Notes: generated by a model from the letters alone, not told the origin. 64,000 bases of DNA from Cinclus cinclus (GCF_963662255.1 NC_085047.1:55240006-55304005), one strand, 5' to 3'. Positions 50,904-63,888 are shown, counted from the stretch's first letter. A program made the numbers and translations.

Positions 50904-50971
50904 AGCAAGAGCAGTGTTCCGCGCTCTTCATTGCAGAAGCAAGAGCAGTGTTCTGCACTCTTCATTCCAGA
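50904..50971. repeat. 34-bp tandem duplication
   Basis: Two adjacent 34-bp copies begin AGCAAGAGCAGTGTT (50904-50937 and 50938-50971) and differ at three positions. A partial extra unit lies just upstream (CATTGCAAAGCAAG). Two of the three differences turn CpG in copy 1 into TG or CA in copy 2, as expected from deamination of methylated cytosine. Confidence 0.75.
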
Positions 50972-52958
50972 AGGCGGGATCAGGCCACCAGGCAATGTGA
51001 TAGGGACAGCCTGTCTTGCTGTGGAAGAAAACTGTGTTGGGCGGGGTAGAAGAAATATTTCCAAATCTTCGTTTGAACTTGCAAGCCACTTTGTATTTCA
51101 CTGCTTTCCCTAAGCCATCACTGTTGCCTCACCACAGCCGTGTCAGCGCTGGGGGTGTGTAAATGGGCACTCACTCAAGCATGCTCCTCATGCACATGCT
51201 TGAGCAGTGTCTGCAAGTCCCATGCAGGCTGAATCTCTACCTGACACTGATTTTCTCAGTGCTTTTTACGATCTAGTATTTACTAGAGACATTTACACCT
51301 ACAGGGTATTAACTTAGCAGATCTTTCAGTTCCAAAAGCCACTCGCTGACCCTTCTTTCTTACTTTCTCTTGGTTGCCTCTCCCCCAAAGCTTAGAAGCA
51401 GTAACTTTAGCCAAATTTTTTTTCCTAAATTTAAAAATAATAATGTGTCTCCTCAGTATAAAATGTCTGTCTCCTCCACTCCCAGCCTCCTGGGGTTGCC
51501 GTGGGCATGGTCTGTAAATTAAGTGGAGGCACTCAGCCCTCAGCTCAGTTCTAGTCAAACATTAGCTGCAGTGTTTACCCTTGTGTAATCTTCAGTTTTG
51601 CATTAATTTAATACTGCTCAGCACTTTTTAACATATTCAGCAAATCCATGGCACATAGTGTTTTGTGTCTGTATCTCCCCCATGAAACTGGGGTTTTGAT
51701 TTTTAACCAAACTCATCAAAGTAAACTCCTCACAATACTCTCCCTCTGCTTTGATCTTTACATAATTTTTAAAAAACCCGTTGTTTTATGTGGCAATTCA
51801 ACTATACTCTGAGGGGTTTTTTCCCCCCTCAACTTCAAAGACAGCAAGTAGGAAATTGTTTTCATTTTTCTTTAACATTCACAAACAACATGTTTTAGTT
51901 GGTTTTGAGCAGCAGAAGGTAGTAAGCATCTCCCAATTAACAATTCTCAGGTAATATGTCCTCTTGAAAGCACAGATCTCAAAAAGTTCCGTTCATAACA
52001 CAAGCAAATAAAATACTCTTGGAAGATCTGGATAAAGGACAGACAGAAATAGAATGGGCACACATCATCATTTTTAATCAGCATTCTCTCTTTGAACCTT
52101 CTTCTGAGCAAAATAAAACAAACAGAAACCTTGGAGTATGTAGTTAGAAAGCCACTCACCTCCTGGTTTCAAAACTGCAAAATCCCACTGAGCTGGAAAA
52201 ATCAGCAACTAATGCCACACAGCCTGGAGATCTCACCCCAGCCCCGTTACAGTTAATCCCACCGAGAGGAGGGAAGGGATTTTGGTGAAGCAAAGACTGA
52301 AGTAAAGTCTGACCAGACATGGGACTTTTCAGCTGATCCAGCATTTCAAACCCACCAAGGACACTTGTGTGACTCCCACCACAGAGAAGAGTGGGCATCA
52401 GCATTTGAATTGCATGATCTTTTCTGGACTGGTGAGGTACATCAGCACATGCACCATCCCATCTACACCTATGTTAGTAACTCTGCAAGGATCAACAGCT
52501 CTGTGCTGAAAAGATTGCTAGCTCTTTGTGCTTTCATCATGTGGGGGCTCAGGCAGAGCCTGGAGAAGAGTAGGAGGAGCTGGAGGCAGTGGGGACCATT
52601 TTCACCCATGTCATGATACCCTGGTGAGAAGCTCTGGCAGCAGCAAGGGCACTTAGGCTGAGGTTAGAGGCACGGAGTCCAAGAAAAAGAGCTGCTTGAG
52701 TTCCACCACTTCCCCTTGCAGCTGATTTTTCATCAAATCTCCCTTGCTGTTCTGCTCTCACCCCGAGGACTTGACATGTCTGAGCATGGCCCTCAGGGAG
52801 GAGGGGGGCTGCATTCAGTCTCCAGCATGCTAAATTTAGCACAAATAGCAAAAATCCCAGCACAAACAAGGGAGAACACAGAGCTTGCTGTTCCTTGTAC
52901 ACGAGACAATTCCCTTCATCTTATTGACACACATTGCTTCCTTTCTTGTCCTGTTTAG
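50972..52958. other. Gene-free stretch before the exon-like segment
   Basis: No gene is recognised. GC rises from about 52160 onward, with overlapping frames on both strands (for example 52549-52902 on the minus strand). None shows a familiar domain. Confidence 0.5.
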
Positions 52959-53076
52959 GGAAGTGTACAAATACATGTGTGGCCGGGAGCTGGGAATGCT
53001 GAGCCGGTTCTGCTGGACGGTACCGGCCGGCTCAGTGTTCCCCGGGGACCCCCTTGATCTGCTCACGCCTGTCTGA
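52959..53076 (+). CDS. Candidate terminal coding exon, unknown protein
   Basis: A strong acceptor (CTTCCTTTCTTGTCCTGTTTAG) precedes 52959. After one base that completes a split codon, 38 sense codons run to a TGA at 53074-53076. The peptide begins EVYKYMCGRELGMLSRFCW and ends DPLDLLTPV. About three quarters of the codons end in G or C, and seven CpGs fall within 90 bp, unlike the CpG-poor flanks. Both points suggest constraint. The nearest AATAAA signals are at 54268 and 54295, so a 3' UTR of about 1.2 kb would be needed. I do not recognise the protein. The alternative is a small CpG-rich regulatory patch: a 9-bp inverted repeat (52999-53007 with 53027-53035) overlaps it. Joining to 46814-46908 is phase-compatible but unproven. 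Confidence 0.35.
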
Positions 53077-56000
53077 GGCTCTGCTCAAGCCAAAGAGATT
53101 AAGGAAAGGTCAGTGAGAATTTAGGCACGCCTGGCTCCAACAAGCTGCTTGCACCAAGTCACAAAGGAAAAACCTTGGAAGTGTTTCCAAAAATACAGGT
53201 CACTCATGTGAGTTAAGCCTGCAAGGGAGCCTAACATGCAGACTTTCCCCATAATCAGGGTTTACCTCAACTCTGTTTATTCTCTGAATTCTAGTTTCTC
53301 TACAGAAACAGCTCATCACCCTACACTCTGTCTTGACAAACATGCAGAAGGCTTTTGTAAAGAGTTAGAAGTAGAACAACCCAGCTGTTTCTTTAATGAA
53401 AACGGTTGTTAGCAAAGTATCTCGTAATTTTCCCCAAGTACTTTTTGGGGAAAAAAAATTAATAGTAATTTCATACAATGGGAAGCCACCAAATTGATGG
53501 CAGATTGAAGAGGATGGAAGTATCTCAGGCCATGGACAATTACCAATGTGAACAGTAGCATCATAGCTGTCCCCATAGCCTCAGGTGAGGGAGCAGAGAA
53601 AGGAACCCAGGCTTTATCCTGTATACAAGTGAATTAGTCAGAGCAAGACATTTGCCAGTGTGCTTTCACTTTTATTTTTTTATACTTCTGATTTGAGGAG
53701 TGAATTTTTGCAGGGTGTTTATGATTTCAGAGATTTCTTTCTCAGAATTGTTGAACAACTCTTGGCAGACATTGCATCCACAAGCTATTCACACTGAGGT
53801 TGCACAGGTTGAACAGAGTAAGGGAGGTTAGATCTGGATGCAGGTTGGGGCTGGAGGCCACCAAAAGCAAGGGAAAGAATTCATACTGGACAGCTTCCAG
53901 CTCAGGGCTCAGCCCAAAGGCCAGAGTGATGCTACGTGTCCCTTAGCTGATGAGAGAAGGTGAGAGCTCAGTGTCTGTGCAATGCAAGCTGAGTTTGTGG
54001 TTACTGTGCTCACTGATCAGTGTCAGTCCATCCATGCAGTGATATCCCACTGGCTGTGCTGCATTTGCACAGCTATCTGTAAATGGAAGTACTGAATGTA
54101 CACACAGATGTAGCCGCTGGGCTCATTATTTTTCTGACCCTATCACTTTTGTAATCAAATGTCAGGACTGAGTACCTGTATTCATTTCTTCAGCATTCAC
54201 TTACCTATTGAGCTGAGATTCCATTGAAGAGGGGCATGAACACCATCAGCACAAATTAAGCTCTCAAAATAAATCAGTCAAATATTTATGAGAAAATAAA
54301 TGCACACTATTTTGTCTTGTTTGATGTTACTACAGGATTGACCCACAAAAACAGTGTGGAGGAGAGACAGTGATTTTCCTGCAGTAGGATGGCTAATAAA
54401 TCAAGGGCAACACAACCTGGACCAAATTCAAACCACTGTAGGTTCTTCCCTCTATTACTGCCAAAGTCTGAGCCACCCAGTTCTTCTTTGTCTCACCCCC
54501 CCAAAAATATGTTTAGATTCCAAACATAAGGCTTAATTGTTTATTAAGGAAGTGGTTATGATGGGGAAATAATGCCTTTGTGGAGGAAGGAGCAGGAGGG
54601 TTTTACAAGATGCAGTAGAATTTATCATCATCTCCTCCAGATCAACTCCCTCGCCCTTTTGTTGTTTTTGTTGGTTTTTTTCCTTTTCTTTTGCTTTAAT
54701 TCATATTGAAATAGAAGTCACTTCTCTGTCTGTGGACAGGATGGTATGCAAAACCCACACAGGATGACAGCATTGTATTGATATCATGAAAAAAGATCAG
54801 CTTTCCTTTTATTCATAGCCCTCTGAGACCTCTGATTAAACATGCAGCCTTGTTTAACCTCTGCTTTATTCTCCCAGTGCAGCTGGTGTAATTACAAACC
54901 AAACATATTTTACACCCTGTTGTAGTGAACTGATATATCTCCTGCTAAATGCAATAAAGTCATGCATGGAAACTGAAGTGAATTTTTCCCTTTGAGGGTA
55001 AAAGACTGTGAGACTGGTACCTAACTATCTATTCCATGTAATGATGCCCACAAAAGCAACACAAAAGACTGTAGTCACATACTTTGGCTGTTCAGATCTT
55101 AGCAGCAGGTTTATGTGGCCAAAGTAATCTCTCCATCGTGTCCTGTGGAGCTGTAGCTGGGGCAGACTCACACTAATAAACTACTGATGTCAGAGTCACA
55201 AAATTCTCAATAATGGAGCAAGGCACAAAAAACCCTGGCTTGTTCCTAAATCTGCAGTGTTCACATCATGTATATCTTTATTCAGTGATGCAGGATGACT
55301 CACAAAAATGTTAGCTCCAGATATATTTTAAACTCCTGAGCTAGCACTGTCCTGAGAAGAAAATTCTAATTTTGCTTCCTGTGGGCATCCTTTTGAGAGC
55401 AGATTATAAATCTGAGTAGTGAAAATTGTTCTGTCTTTGTTTTCCACACAGGCAGTTTTGGAAGATCAGGGTTTTTCACTGTGAAAACAGCAAATTGCCC
55501 ACACAAACTATTTACATGCACACCCAAAACCACATACCCGAAATCCCATGCTCCTGTTCTCCACCCTTGCTCTCTTTTCTTCTCTGATTGGTCAAAGCTT
55601 GGCTTTGTGAGATTGTCCATAGCTTTACAACAACAAATCTAGATCTTTCTACTGAGGCAGAAAACATTTTCACTCTCTAAAACCAGCAGCACCCATTCCA
55701 TTTCTGCCTGGACGCAGTCAGGATCACACGTTCATTCTGGGTGTTTCAGCTGGAAAGCTGCACTGAGACCATTTTGAATGTCCAATTTTGAATGTCAGAA
55801 ACAAGTCTGGAGAAATCTGGTCCCATTGCTGGACAAAAGGCAGCACCAAACAAATTAGAACTTCCAAAAGGAGTATCACAGCTGCCTTCCCACACTGCCC
55901 TATCCAGCCTGTCTTGCAGGCTCTGCCTGCCGGTGCAACTACTCTTCTCCTGGGAACCCCTTCCTTCCTTTAAGACCCAACTCAAGGTGATCACCTCTAC

Positions 56001-56221
56001 CCCACCTTCAATCCCAGGTCCTTATCTCCTGTTTACTCAACACATCCTGTTTTTGTCTTTTGGAGCATATCAAGAAATTCTCTCAAAAAATTAAGTCCAT
56101 ATATGATTTTGGGAATTGCTGGCTTCAAGGACTGCTCCCTCTGGAGAGCACAGGTAAGATGACATCTGCTATAGTTTCCTACAGTACTGCTGTGTTATAT
56201 TCCAGTAGTATTCCAGAATAA
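53077..56221. other. Gene-free stretch, possible 3' UTR at its start
   Basis: No gene is recognised. If 52959-53076 is a terminal exon, its untranslated tail would extend to near AATAAA at 54268 or 54295. A short duplication of ATTTTGAATGTC (55771-55782 and 55785-55796) lies near the right end. Confidence 0.45.
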
Positions 56222-56392
56222 GTATCACAGAAGAGTTGAGGTTGAAAGATATTTTGGGAGATCGTCTAGTCTGTACTGCTCTGATCTCTTGACCATCTCC
56301 ATGGTCCTTCACTGGACTCTCTCCACTATGTTCCTGTCTCTCTTTTACTGAGGAGCCCAGAACTGGACACAGTCCACTTCATGAGAAAGCCA
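56222..56392 (-). mobile_element. CR1 LINE 3' end, antisense, internally deleted
   Basis: The + strand begins 'tatcacagaagagttgaggt', the complement of the CR1 3' terminus with its ATTCTGTGA-type octamer. It then jumps from 'gggagatcgtctagtc' to 'ccttcactggactctctcca' and on to 'gaggagcccagaactggaca' near 56350. In intact CR1 about 150 bp lie between these parts, so a deletion has removed the middle. It has no coding potential. Confidence 0.9.
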
Positions 56393-59300
56393 TATTTTCA
56401 TTGAAAAGCAACAACAAAAGACATATGTCAGACAATGAATTCAATTCAGGTCTATTGGCTGGATGAATATGGCTGACATGCACAAAAGAGAAATGTCTCC
56501 TTGGAGGGACTTAAAGCACATCCTCCTCTTTTAACCAACAACACGTCAAAGGTAATGGTAAAATGAGTTTGCTTTCTGACTAGATGAGGTTACTAGGTCA
56601 TGGACTTCATTTCCAGCCAGACATCTGTATATTCCTCAGCATTTGTCTGTAGTTTTCAAAATTTGTCAGAAGCAGTGGATTCAACCAGATTCCAGGGGAG
56701 GTCAGTCTCTAGCAAGCAAATTTGTTTTTGCATTTGAGCTTATTACCTACTTTTTTGGCATCCTTTATGTATAAAGGCTTACTCTCTGGCCACTCCACAT
56801 GAATGAAAATGGGACCATAAGGGTGCCTAGGAGCCAGTGTAATAAACACTGCTTATGTCTGAGGTTAGCTGTTCATACTGCTTGACTGTTAGAATGGACC
56901 TTGTGAGATTTTTCAGGCCAGTCAAGCCCCAGACAAGTTTCAGGGACCTTGAAGAGGCCACAAGGGACACACAGCATGAAAAGTTTGGGCATGGTATTTG
57001 TCCCATGCCACCTAGCACTTTCTCATTCAATTTCCAGGCATGTTTCAAGGGTTAACATGAGGAAGCAGCTGTTCAGGTGGGAAATTTGGACAGGTGCCTC
57101 TTTTGGGTAGATGAAAGAGTCCAATATGTAAACAGGCCATTCTGTGGCAGTAAATGGTCCAAAGGACATTTAATTTACCACAATAGAGATCCATCAAGAT
57201 GAGCCACAGCAGTGTTTTCAGTGGTCCCAATCCCTAGGGATGTTGGTCCACATTGCAAAACCCCTGTGAGACGCAACACATCTGAGTCCCCAGAAGACCT
57301 GTGGCACCAGCAAAAAGGAATGCATCTGATCTGGAGATGGTAGAGAAGGCATAGCATGGAGTACACCAGAACCAGCAAGTGTGCATCTCCATTACCACAG
57401 GCATAAATGCAATATTTCACTTCCAACCCACCCCATTCTTCTTTAACATAACACATTTGAAATGGAGGGTGGATATTACAGGGGTTTTAGTTATGCTATG
57501 TCAGCTTAGACCCACCCTGTCATCAGCCCTGGGCACATTCCCAGGCAAGAGGGAAAACAGCAACAGCTTTTTAGAAAGATGTTTCAGCTTACCTTGGGCC
57601 TCAGATCACCTTCTGAGATCTTTCTCCACTAAGGCCTGAGGAGTCTTGGCCGGCTACCACTATATCTCCAGTATGGAGCTAAAAGACAGATAAAACTTAC
57701 AGATAAATCTAAGGCTCATTTCTGAGTGAAATCAACTAGGAAAGGGCTCTCCTCTCCTGCAAATCCAGAACAAGAACTCCCCACAGCTTGCAGACCAGTT
57801 GTACAAACAGTGCATGCCATCCTTTCCACCTTTCATCCCACAAAGAGTCTGACCAGAACAACCAACCCTCTCTGAATCCTGGATCTAGCTGGGGTTAGAT
57901 TACCATGTCTCACCTTTTGTGTTGGAAACTCAGCACATGCTTGTTGGGAGATGTTTGGGCAATGCAAGATCCGACTGCTTCTTAAAGTGGGGGTTTTAAA
58001 ACCTGCCCATACTGGCATTATGCTGGTTCCATTTAGCAGCACAAAGGTTTTCAAATCCATCATCTTTTTTTCAGTAATTAGTGTATAATGGTATTCAAGC
58101 AATATATCATAATTAGCTTCTCCCTTGTGACCCTTCTCTGCCACACACAGATTCAGAACATCTTTATTTTCTTCTGAAAGGAATTAATCTTTAAGGTCAG
58201 GCATTTTGGTTTCTTTTTCTCCCCTATCCCCACCCCAACAGAAATTATCTTCTCATGAGTCAATTAGGCAAACTTACAGGGCATTTCCAGAATGCAAACC
58301 TGAAATCCAGTAGAATTTCAAAACAGACCTGCCTCTGTAGTCGGTGCAAATGTTTTCCCTCAGTTTGAGCCCATGTTATGAGCCCATGAAGTACTTTCTG
58401 CACAGCTTACCCCTGAGTAACTTAGTCTGATCTCTGATGATAGGTGACTTTTTTTTTTTTTAAAGTGCGTGTTTGGGAGATGGAAAGAATGCTCTGGGGT
58501 TTTAAGAGACTTTATGGTTCAATCAAACCAGATGTTTTGTGCAGCCATCGCACCTATCACTACTGGAGTCGGGTGTTATCCTAGGAAGAGAAGGGTTAAT
58601 TTGCTTGAGTCCAGCCATTAGGCATAAGGGAAGAAGGGGAACTGTGATTTCAGGGGACTATTCCTATCTACACCATACATCAAAAGATAGATTTTCCCAA
58701 AACACACCACCCTTCTGCGGCTGAGCCTGGGGAGGTTTTGGGGGGACAGATTGAACAAGGCTGGACCCTGGCTCTGCCTTTCATTGCTGGATGTTCATTA
58801 TGTCCGTAATGTTCCTTGGTCCTGAAATTTATTTCAAGGTCAGAAAAACTCACCTTCTGTGTATACTTGGTTGGGGCATGTTTTGTTAGGAAAATTTACA
58901 AGATGGCTTGTTTTAACAGTTGTTGCTGTAGATTGACTGGGTAATATTTACTCGTGCTATAATTATCTTATTTCACAGTAGTGAATGTAAGGAGGCAGCT
59001 GAAACCATGCTGAAACCAGAATAACAGAAATCAGGAGATTTGCAGCAGGAGGCAAGGTGTTGTACTGTATACACTGTTGTGTCTTGTTATTTATATCAAG
59101 CTAAACTTGTTTTTCCAGCTATTTGTGCAAATGACCAGCTACCCAATAAATTACATCATTTCCAGCACTGAATGGCACCATGACATGTTAACTAGGAATT
59201 TAAGCACCAGAAAATAATCTTGACTGACTTGAAAGTGCAGCTATAAAAGCCAAATGAAAGCTAATTTTCTGGGGCAGGATGGGGAGGGGGATAGGTAGGA

Positions 59301-62300
59301 AACAGGCAGGAGGGGGAAAGGAGGGAGCCGAGTTGGGAGACAGACAGAAAGAAAGCCTCATGCTCAACCAAATTCAGACACACAAGTTTTAAACTTCCAA
59401 GTCTATAAATACATTCCCTGTAAATATTCATTTGCAGGTTGATCAGTTTCTCCTTCCTTGCATGAGCCAACTCTGAGCCCTTCTCTTGTTTTCAGGTGTA
59501 GATGAACATCTGAATGGAGGTGAACTGCAAAGAGCTGGTGCAAACCTAAATATGTGTAACTATATGTGGCAAAAGCCACCAAAGGGAACTGTAAAAGCAG
59601 ACATGCATTCCCCACTTTTATTTTAAGCCTTTCATATACAGGAGCAAGCCATTGTGGAAAGAAACAAGAATTCAAAAATAACCTTGCTTTGGGCATTTTT
59701 TTATCACGTAGGGAGTTACAAACTGCTTAAAGCTTTCATGGAAGCAAGCAACCTCACAAAGAAACCATGGTCTGAGCCAGCAAGACAAGGACTGACTGAC
59801 ACCTGCCACCAGCAGGCACTTGGGCAAGGCTGAGTGTGTCACCAGGCACATTGGCTCCCCTGGACATGCAGCCCAAGTGGGGTTGGATCCTGCTGGACCT
59901 TCCTGCAGCCCAGTTGCCCTGGGTTTCTTCATCTAGGGCTCACCCTGACATGCACTGGGGCAGTGAGAAGGATACCTGAGCTCTTCAGGAAAAGAGGGAG
60001 CCCCTTCTGCTGTGGTGGCATCCCTGTAGGTGGTCCCAAGGCAACAGCCTGGGAACGAAGTGACGATAAGGACCTGTTCATGAAGGAAAACTCTATTCTC
60101 TCTTCCTATAGCCGTCCCATTTCCATTTCCCAAAGACTGACACCAGGGTTTGCTCTGCAAACGAAGGCTCACTTCAAACCAAAGCTGCTGTAAGCATTGG
60201 TTAATTTTAGCCTAGGAATTGAGAATTCCACAGTTGTGCTGCCTGCTTGCCTGCCTCTCTTTTAGCTTCCCCTTCCTCTCAGTACACACACCCTAATAAA
60301 CTTAAATTCCAGTTTCAACTAACATGAAGTGAGGGAATAGAAGAGAGACTTGAATTTGTGATGCCAGTAAGGGAAGGGAGCTCCAAACTCAGCTGTTATC
60401 CTTGGCAGTGACTGCTCAGGCAGCCAGCACAGCCTTTCTAGCTGGCAAGAGAGCATGCATACAGGCTACAAATGTGAGATCAGCTTTCTGCTGGAGGGCA
60501 GTTGGGGTAATCCAGGGCCATCATGACAGGGTCAAGACATTTGTAGTCTAAGGATGTGAGTTCATATGAGACAAAACTCTACTGACTGGTAAACCCAGAG
60601 AGCATACAGTGGTAAAACAGGAATTATTCTTGGTAGCTCAGTCTCCTTTTTACTTTTTGGCACAATCACTTACAAGGACAGAGGTAGCAGTGGAATACCT
60701 CTGGGGATCCCTGGACACCTGTCATGGCTGGAAACAGGGTGCGCGCCTCCTTCACAGATTGTACAAATGAGCACCTTGCCTTTGGTTTTCACCAATTTCT
60801 CATCCAGGCATCCCAGCAAAGAGCAACTGGATCTTCACACCATGCTGAAATATGGGATGTCTGGGGGAGCCTGAAGGCTCTGAGAATCCAAGCTCAGACC
60901 AGTAGGTGTCCAAGAACCACAGTGTCTTGCATCTCTCATTGTCTTTCCTCTGAAATCTACATGTTCACATGCCATAACATCCTGGCATGACTAGATTTAC
61001 AATCTTCCTCTGTCCTTCTGTCTCTCAGACAGCAGGGTGCTCCGAGAAACTAGTGCCACACACACTTTCATGTCAGCCCTGCCACTTACCACACATGCTG
61101 CCATCTCTGTAGGCAAGCATGGTGACTGCTGCACCAGGTCCTGCTTTCAGCTCCTTTTCTCCAAGGTCAGTAGGTTCCCCCCAGTGTAAGTGAGAGCACA
61201 AAAGCTGGCCCTTTGTCAGTGGATTTTGGGGCTCTTTAATGGGATTAAGCCAGTTACACCCAGCGTTGGTTGTTACAATGGCTTTTTCTCCTGTCTCAAT
61301 GACGTGTTATATCTTAACGTGTGTGGTCATATCTGCAGTCGATTTGTGCAGCTCTTTATTCTGTGCACATGTTTTTATTGCCTGGGGGGCATGCAGCAAC
61401 CAGCCAGAAAGCTTTTGTGGTGCCCAGTTCATTTGACTGTTTACTCAGTTAATGCACTGTAGCCAAAATAAGAATCTGCAATATCAATTCATTGAAAGTA
61501 AAGCTGAATGACAATCACAGAGCACTTTTTAGATTGGCAGGACATAAAGGATGCAACATTGCCAGCAGTGTAGCTGAGGTACCTCTCATTTAATTTTAGC
61601 AACCAATTTGCTTGCCAGCTAGATGTTTAGCCCCCTCCTTGATAAAAACACATGAAAAGTATCAGCACATTCAAAGGGCAATTCATCCCCTCTCCCTTAG
61701 ACATCTACTGAGGTTGAGATAAAGCATAATGTAGAAGTTCCTCTGCCATCCTCTTTTCCCATCAAGGATGGAAGGATCCTCACACAAACGATTTTTCAGC
61801 GGCCAATGCCAGAGTTAGTGCATCATCCCAGATATCAAATTGCACAGGACTGTTCAGGACTCAGAAGCATCAGGGTTCTTCTCAGATAAGGCCCCAAACC
61901 ACTGCTGGAGGATGTGCATATTTGGTTAATTATGACCTGAGGTGCATGAGGATATTTTGTTAGAAGTAGTGCAGATGTGAAATGCTCTCTTCCCTGCCAG
62001 CCATGGGTATATGATGTTCCTCAGCCACAGACCATTTATCATAAGACTATGAATTGGAAAGCACCCTGACAAAGATACTAGCCACCCAGCAGGTTATGAA
62101 GTGTCTCCCAACACTGGCACACAACATTTTTCTAGTCCAAGCACTAGTAAACAGTATACGACAACCCAGTTTGAGGTAGTGCATCAAATTTAGGGAAATA
62201 TTCTGGGAGGCATCATCAAGAAAACAAGTAGTCTGGAGCATTTGGAACACTTTATACCAGAGGAACAGTTGAAATTTTCAAAACATTTGTAGAAATATAT

Positions 62301-63460
62301 TTTTAATATAAATTAATTTTTTTTAAATCTTGTTAATATCATCATCCATAAAATTCAGGGGTAATATTTATGTCTTACCACTGTTGTGAAGAGAACTAAA
62401 AATTCCCCTGCCAGAAAACAACAATAAATTTGTGTTCTGGCACTCAGAAAAGTTCATTCCTCTATTTTAGTTTTGAACTCCTTTGTGTTCTGACCACTCT
62501 TTCTTCTGTTTTCCTCTTCTTTGTAATTTTTTTCCAATTTTACAAATTAAAAAATGGGAAGATATTAACTTAAAGGTTATGGGATTAATTTGCTTCTTTC
62601 CTACCTTTTTTAAATCATATTTTCCTTTTATCTAGGAAGGAAAAGAGGAAAATATTGTTAAAGGATCATGAAATACTATCTGTAATTCTAAATATCAAGA
62701 TTGTGACATTCTTTTTGGGGTTTTATAGATAACAACACTTTGCCTGTGCCTGCCCCATTCTGGGAGAGCTGTGCTGTGTGCTCCAGGTTTCAGCGGTGTC
62801 CTGTCCAAAGCGAGACCTTCTCAGCAGTCCAGAACAGAGGGGTCTGGTTGTGTGAAAGTAGCTCAGCACCTCCATGCCACCCAAAAGACCATGGGTGACC
62901 AAGCAGAAAATGTTGGGGGAAGCCGGGTGTGGGGCAGGGCTGCCTCTGCTTTCTGTCTGGGAGGTGTGCCCAGGTTTGGCTGCCTTGGCCACGCCCTGCT
63001 GCTCTGGCTGGAGCCCAAGGGCTGGCATTCCCACCCAAACCTCTGACACGTGTGCTCCCCAGTAACAGCAGCCACTCCAGAAAGCACTCTCAGACCATAA
63101 AGGTTAAGACATAATAATCGATTGGAAACTCTCTGGCAATGCTTTTCTGCACACTCAATCCTCCATACCAGATTAGCACAGCAAAGCCTCTGAGCAAATG
63201 TAATGACTCCTTCCCTGTGCTCCCTCCTCTCAGCAAACCTATGGCTTGAAAACCTATAAATGTGCTATTTCAGCTGTTTGAAAAAGCTTATCATGTTTTT
63301 CTGAAAGTCTGGACTCAAGACCCTGGATCCCCTTCGTAATAACATTTAATGCTACCATTATGTAATTGAATCCATTTTGTCTGTGTGGTGGGAATATTAT
63401 TAAACTGTAATTCATTTCACCGTCTTGATGCACTTGGACTTTTAGGTCTAAGTCTGGAAT
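56393..63460. other. Gene-free stretch
   Basis: I recognise no gene. It holds a T-run at 58449-58461, a G-rich patch at 59271-59338, a moderately GC-rich patch at about 59800-60080 and another at 62740-63060. Old, unclassifiable repeat-like text lies near 62040-62250. The 119-codon frame at 59834-60193 and several overlapping frames at 62723-63114 on both strands are best explained by composition. Confidence 0.5.
59271..59338 (+). repeat. G-rich, purine-rich patch
   Basis: GGGG, GGGG and GGGGG lie close together (59271-59290). After a gap there are further GGGGG and GGG runs. The cluster approaches but does not strictly meet the usual four-tract G-quadruplex pattern with short loops. Confidence 0.4.
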
Positions 63461-63888
63461 GAGGGAAGAAGGGAAGGGAAGGGAAGGGAAGGGAAGGGAA
63501 GGGAAGGGAAGGGAAGGGAAGGGAAGGGAAGGGAAGGGAAGGGAAGGGAAGGGAAGGGAAGGGAAGGGAAGGGAAGGGAAGGGAAGGGAAGGGAAGGGAA
63601 GGGAAGGGAAGGGAAGGGAAGGGAAGGGAAGGGAAGGGAAGGGAAGGGAAGGGAAGGGAAGGGAAGGGGAGGGGAGGGGAGGGGAGGGGAGGGAAGGGGA
63701 GGGGAGGGGAGGGGAGGGGAGGGGAGGGGAGGGGAGGGGAGGGGAGGGGAGGGGAGGGGAGGGGAGGAAAGGGGAGGAAAGGAGAGGAAAGGAAAGGAAA
63801 GGAAAGGAAAGGAAAGGAAAGGAAAGGAAAGGAAAGGAAAGGAAAGGAAAGGAAAGGAAAGGAAAGGAAAGGAAAGGAAAGGAAAGGG
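63461..63888 (+). repeat. 428-nt uninterrupted polypurine tract of three pentanucleotide blocks
   Basis: Every base from 63461 to 63888 is A or G. About 39 copies of GGGAA (63471-63665) are followed by about 19 copies of GGGGA (63666-63765, broken once by GGGAA at 63691). A mixed zone (63766-63790) leads into about 19 copies of GGAAA (63791-63885). Adjoining blocks differ by one base per unit, so they probably arose by mutation and re-expansion of one array. The GGGAA and GGGGA blocks can form G-quadruplexes with one- or two-base loops, and the whole tract can form triplex DNA. Long open frames on both strands here are translations of the repeat, not genes. Confidence 0.97.

Noticed and set aside
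56066..56153. 88-nt open segment before CACAG|GTAAGATG
   Set aside because: The donor is strong, but the acceptor ends in GAG rather than a pyrimidine-AG. One open frame of 29 codons is expected often by chance.
62040..62250. Possible further CR1 or other repeat fragment
   Set aside because: A 'cataagactatgaattggaa' phrase is vaguely CR1-like, but the rest does not follow the family. Too weak to list as a feature.
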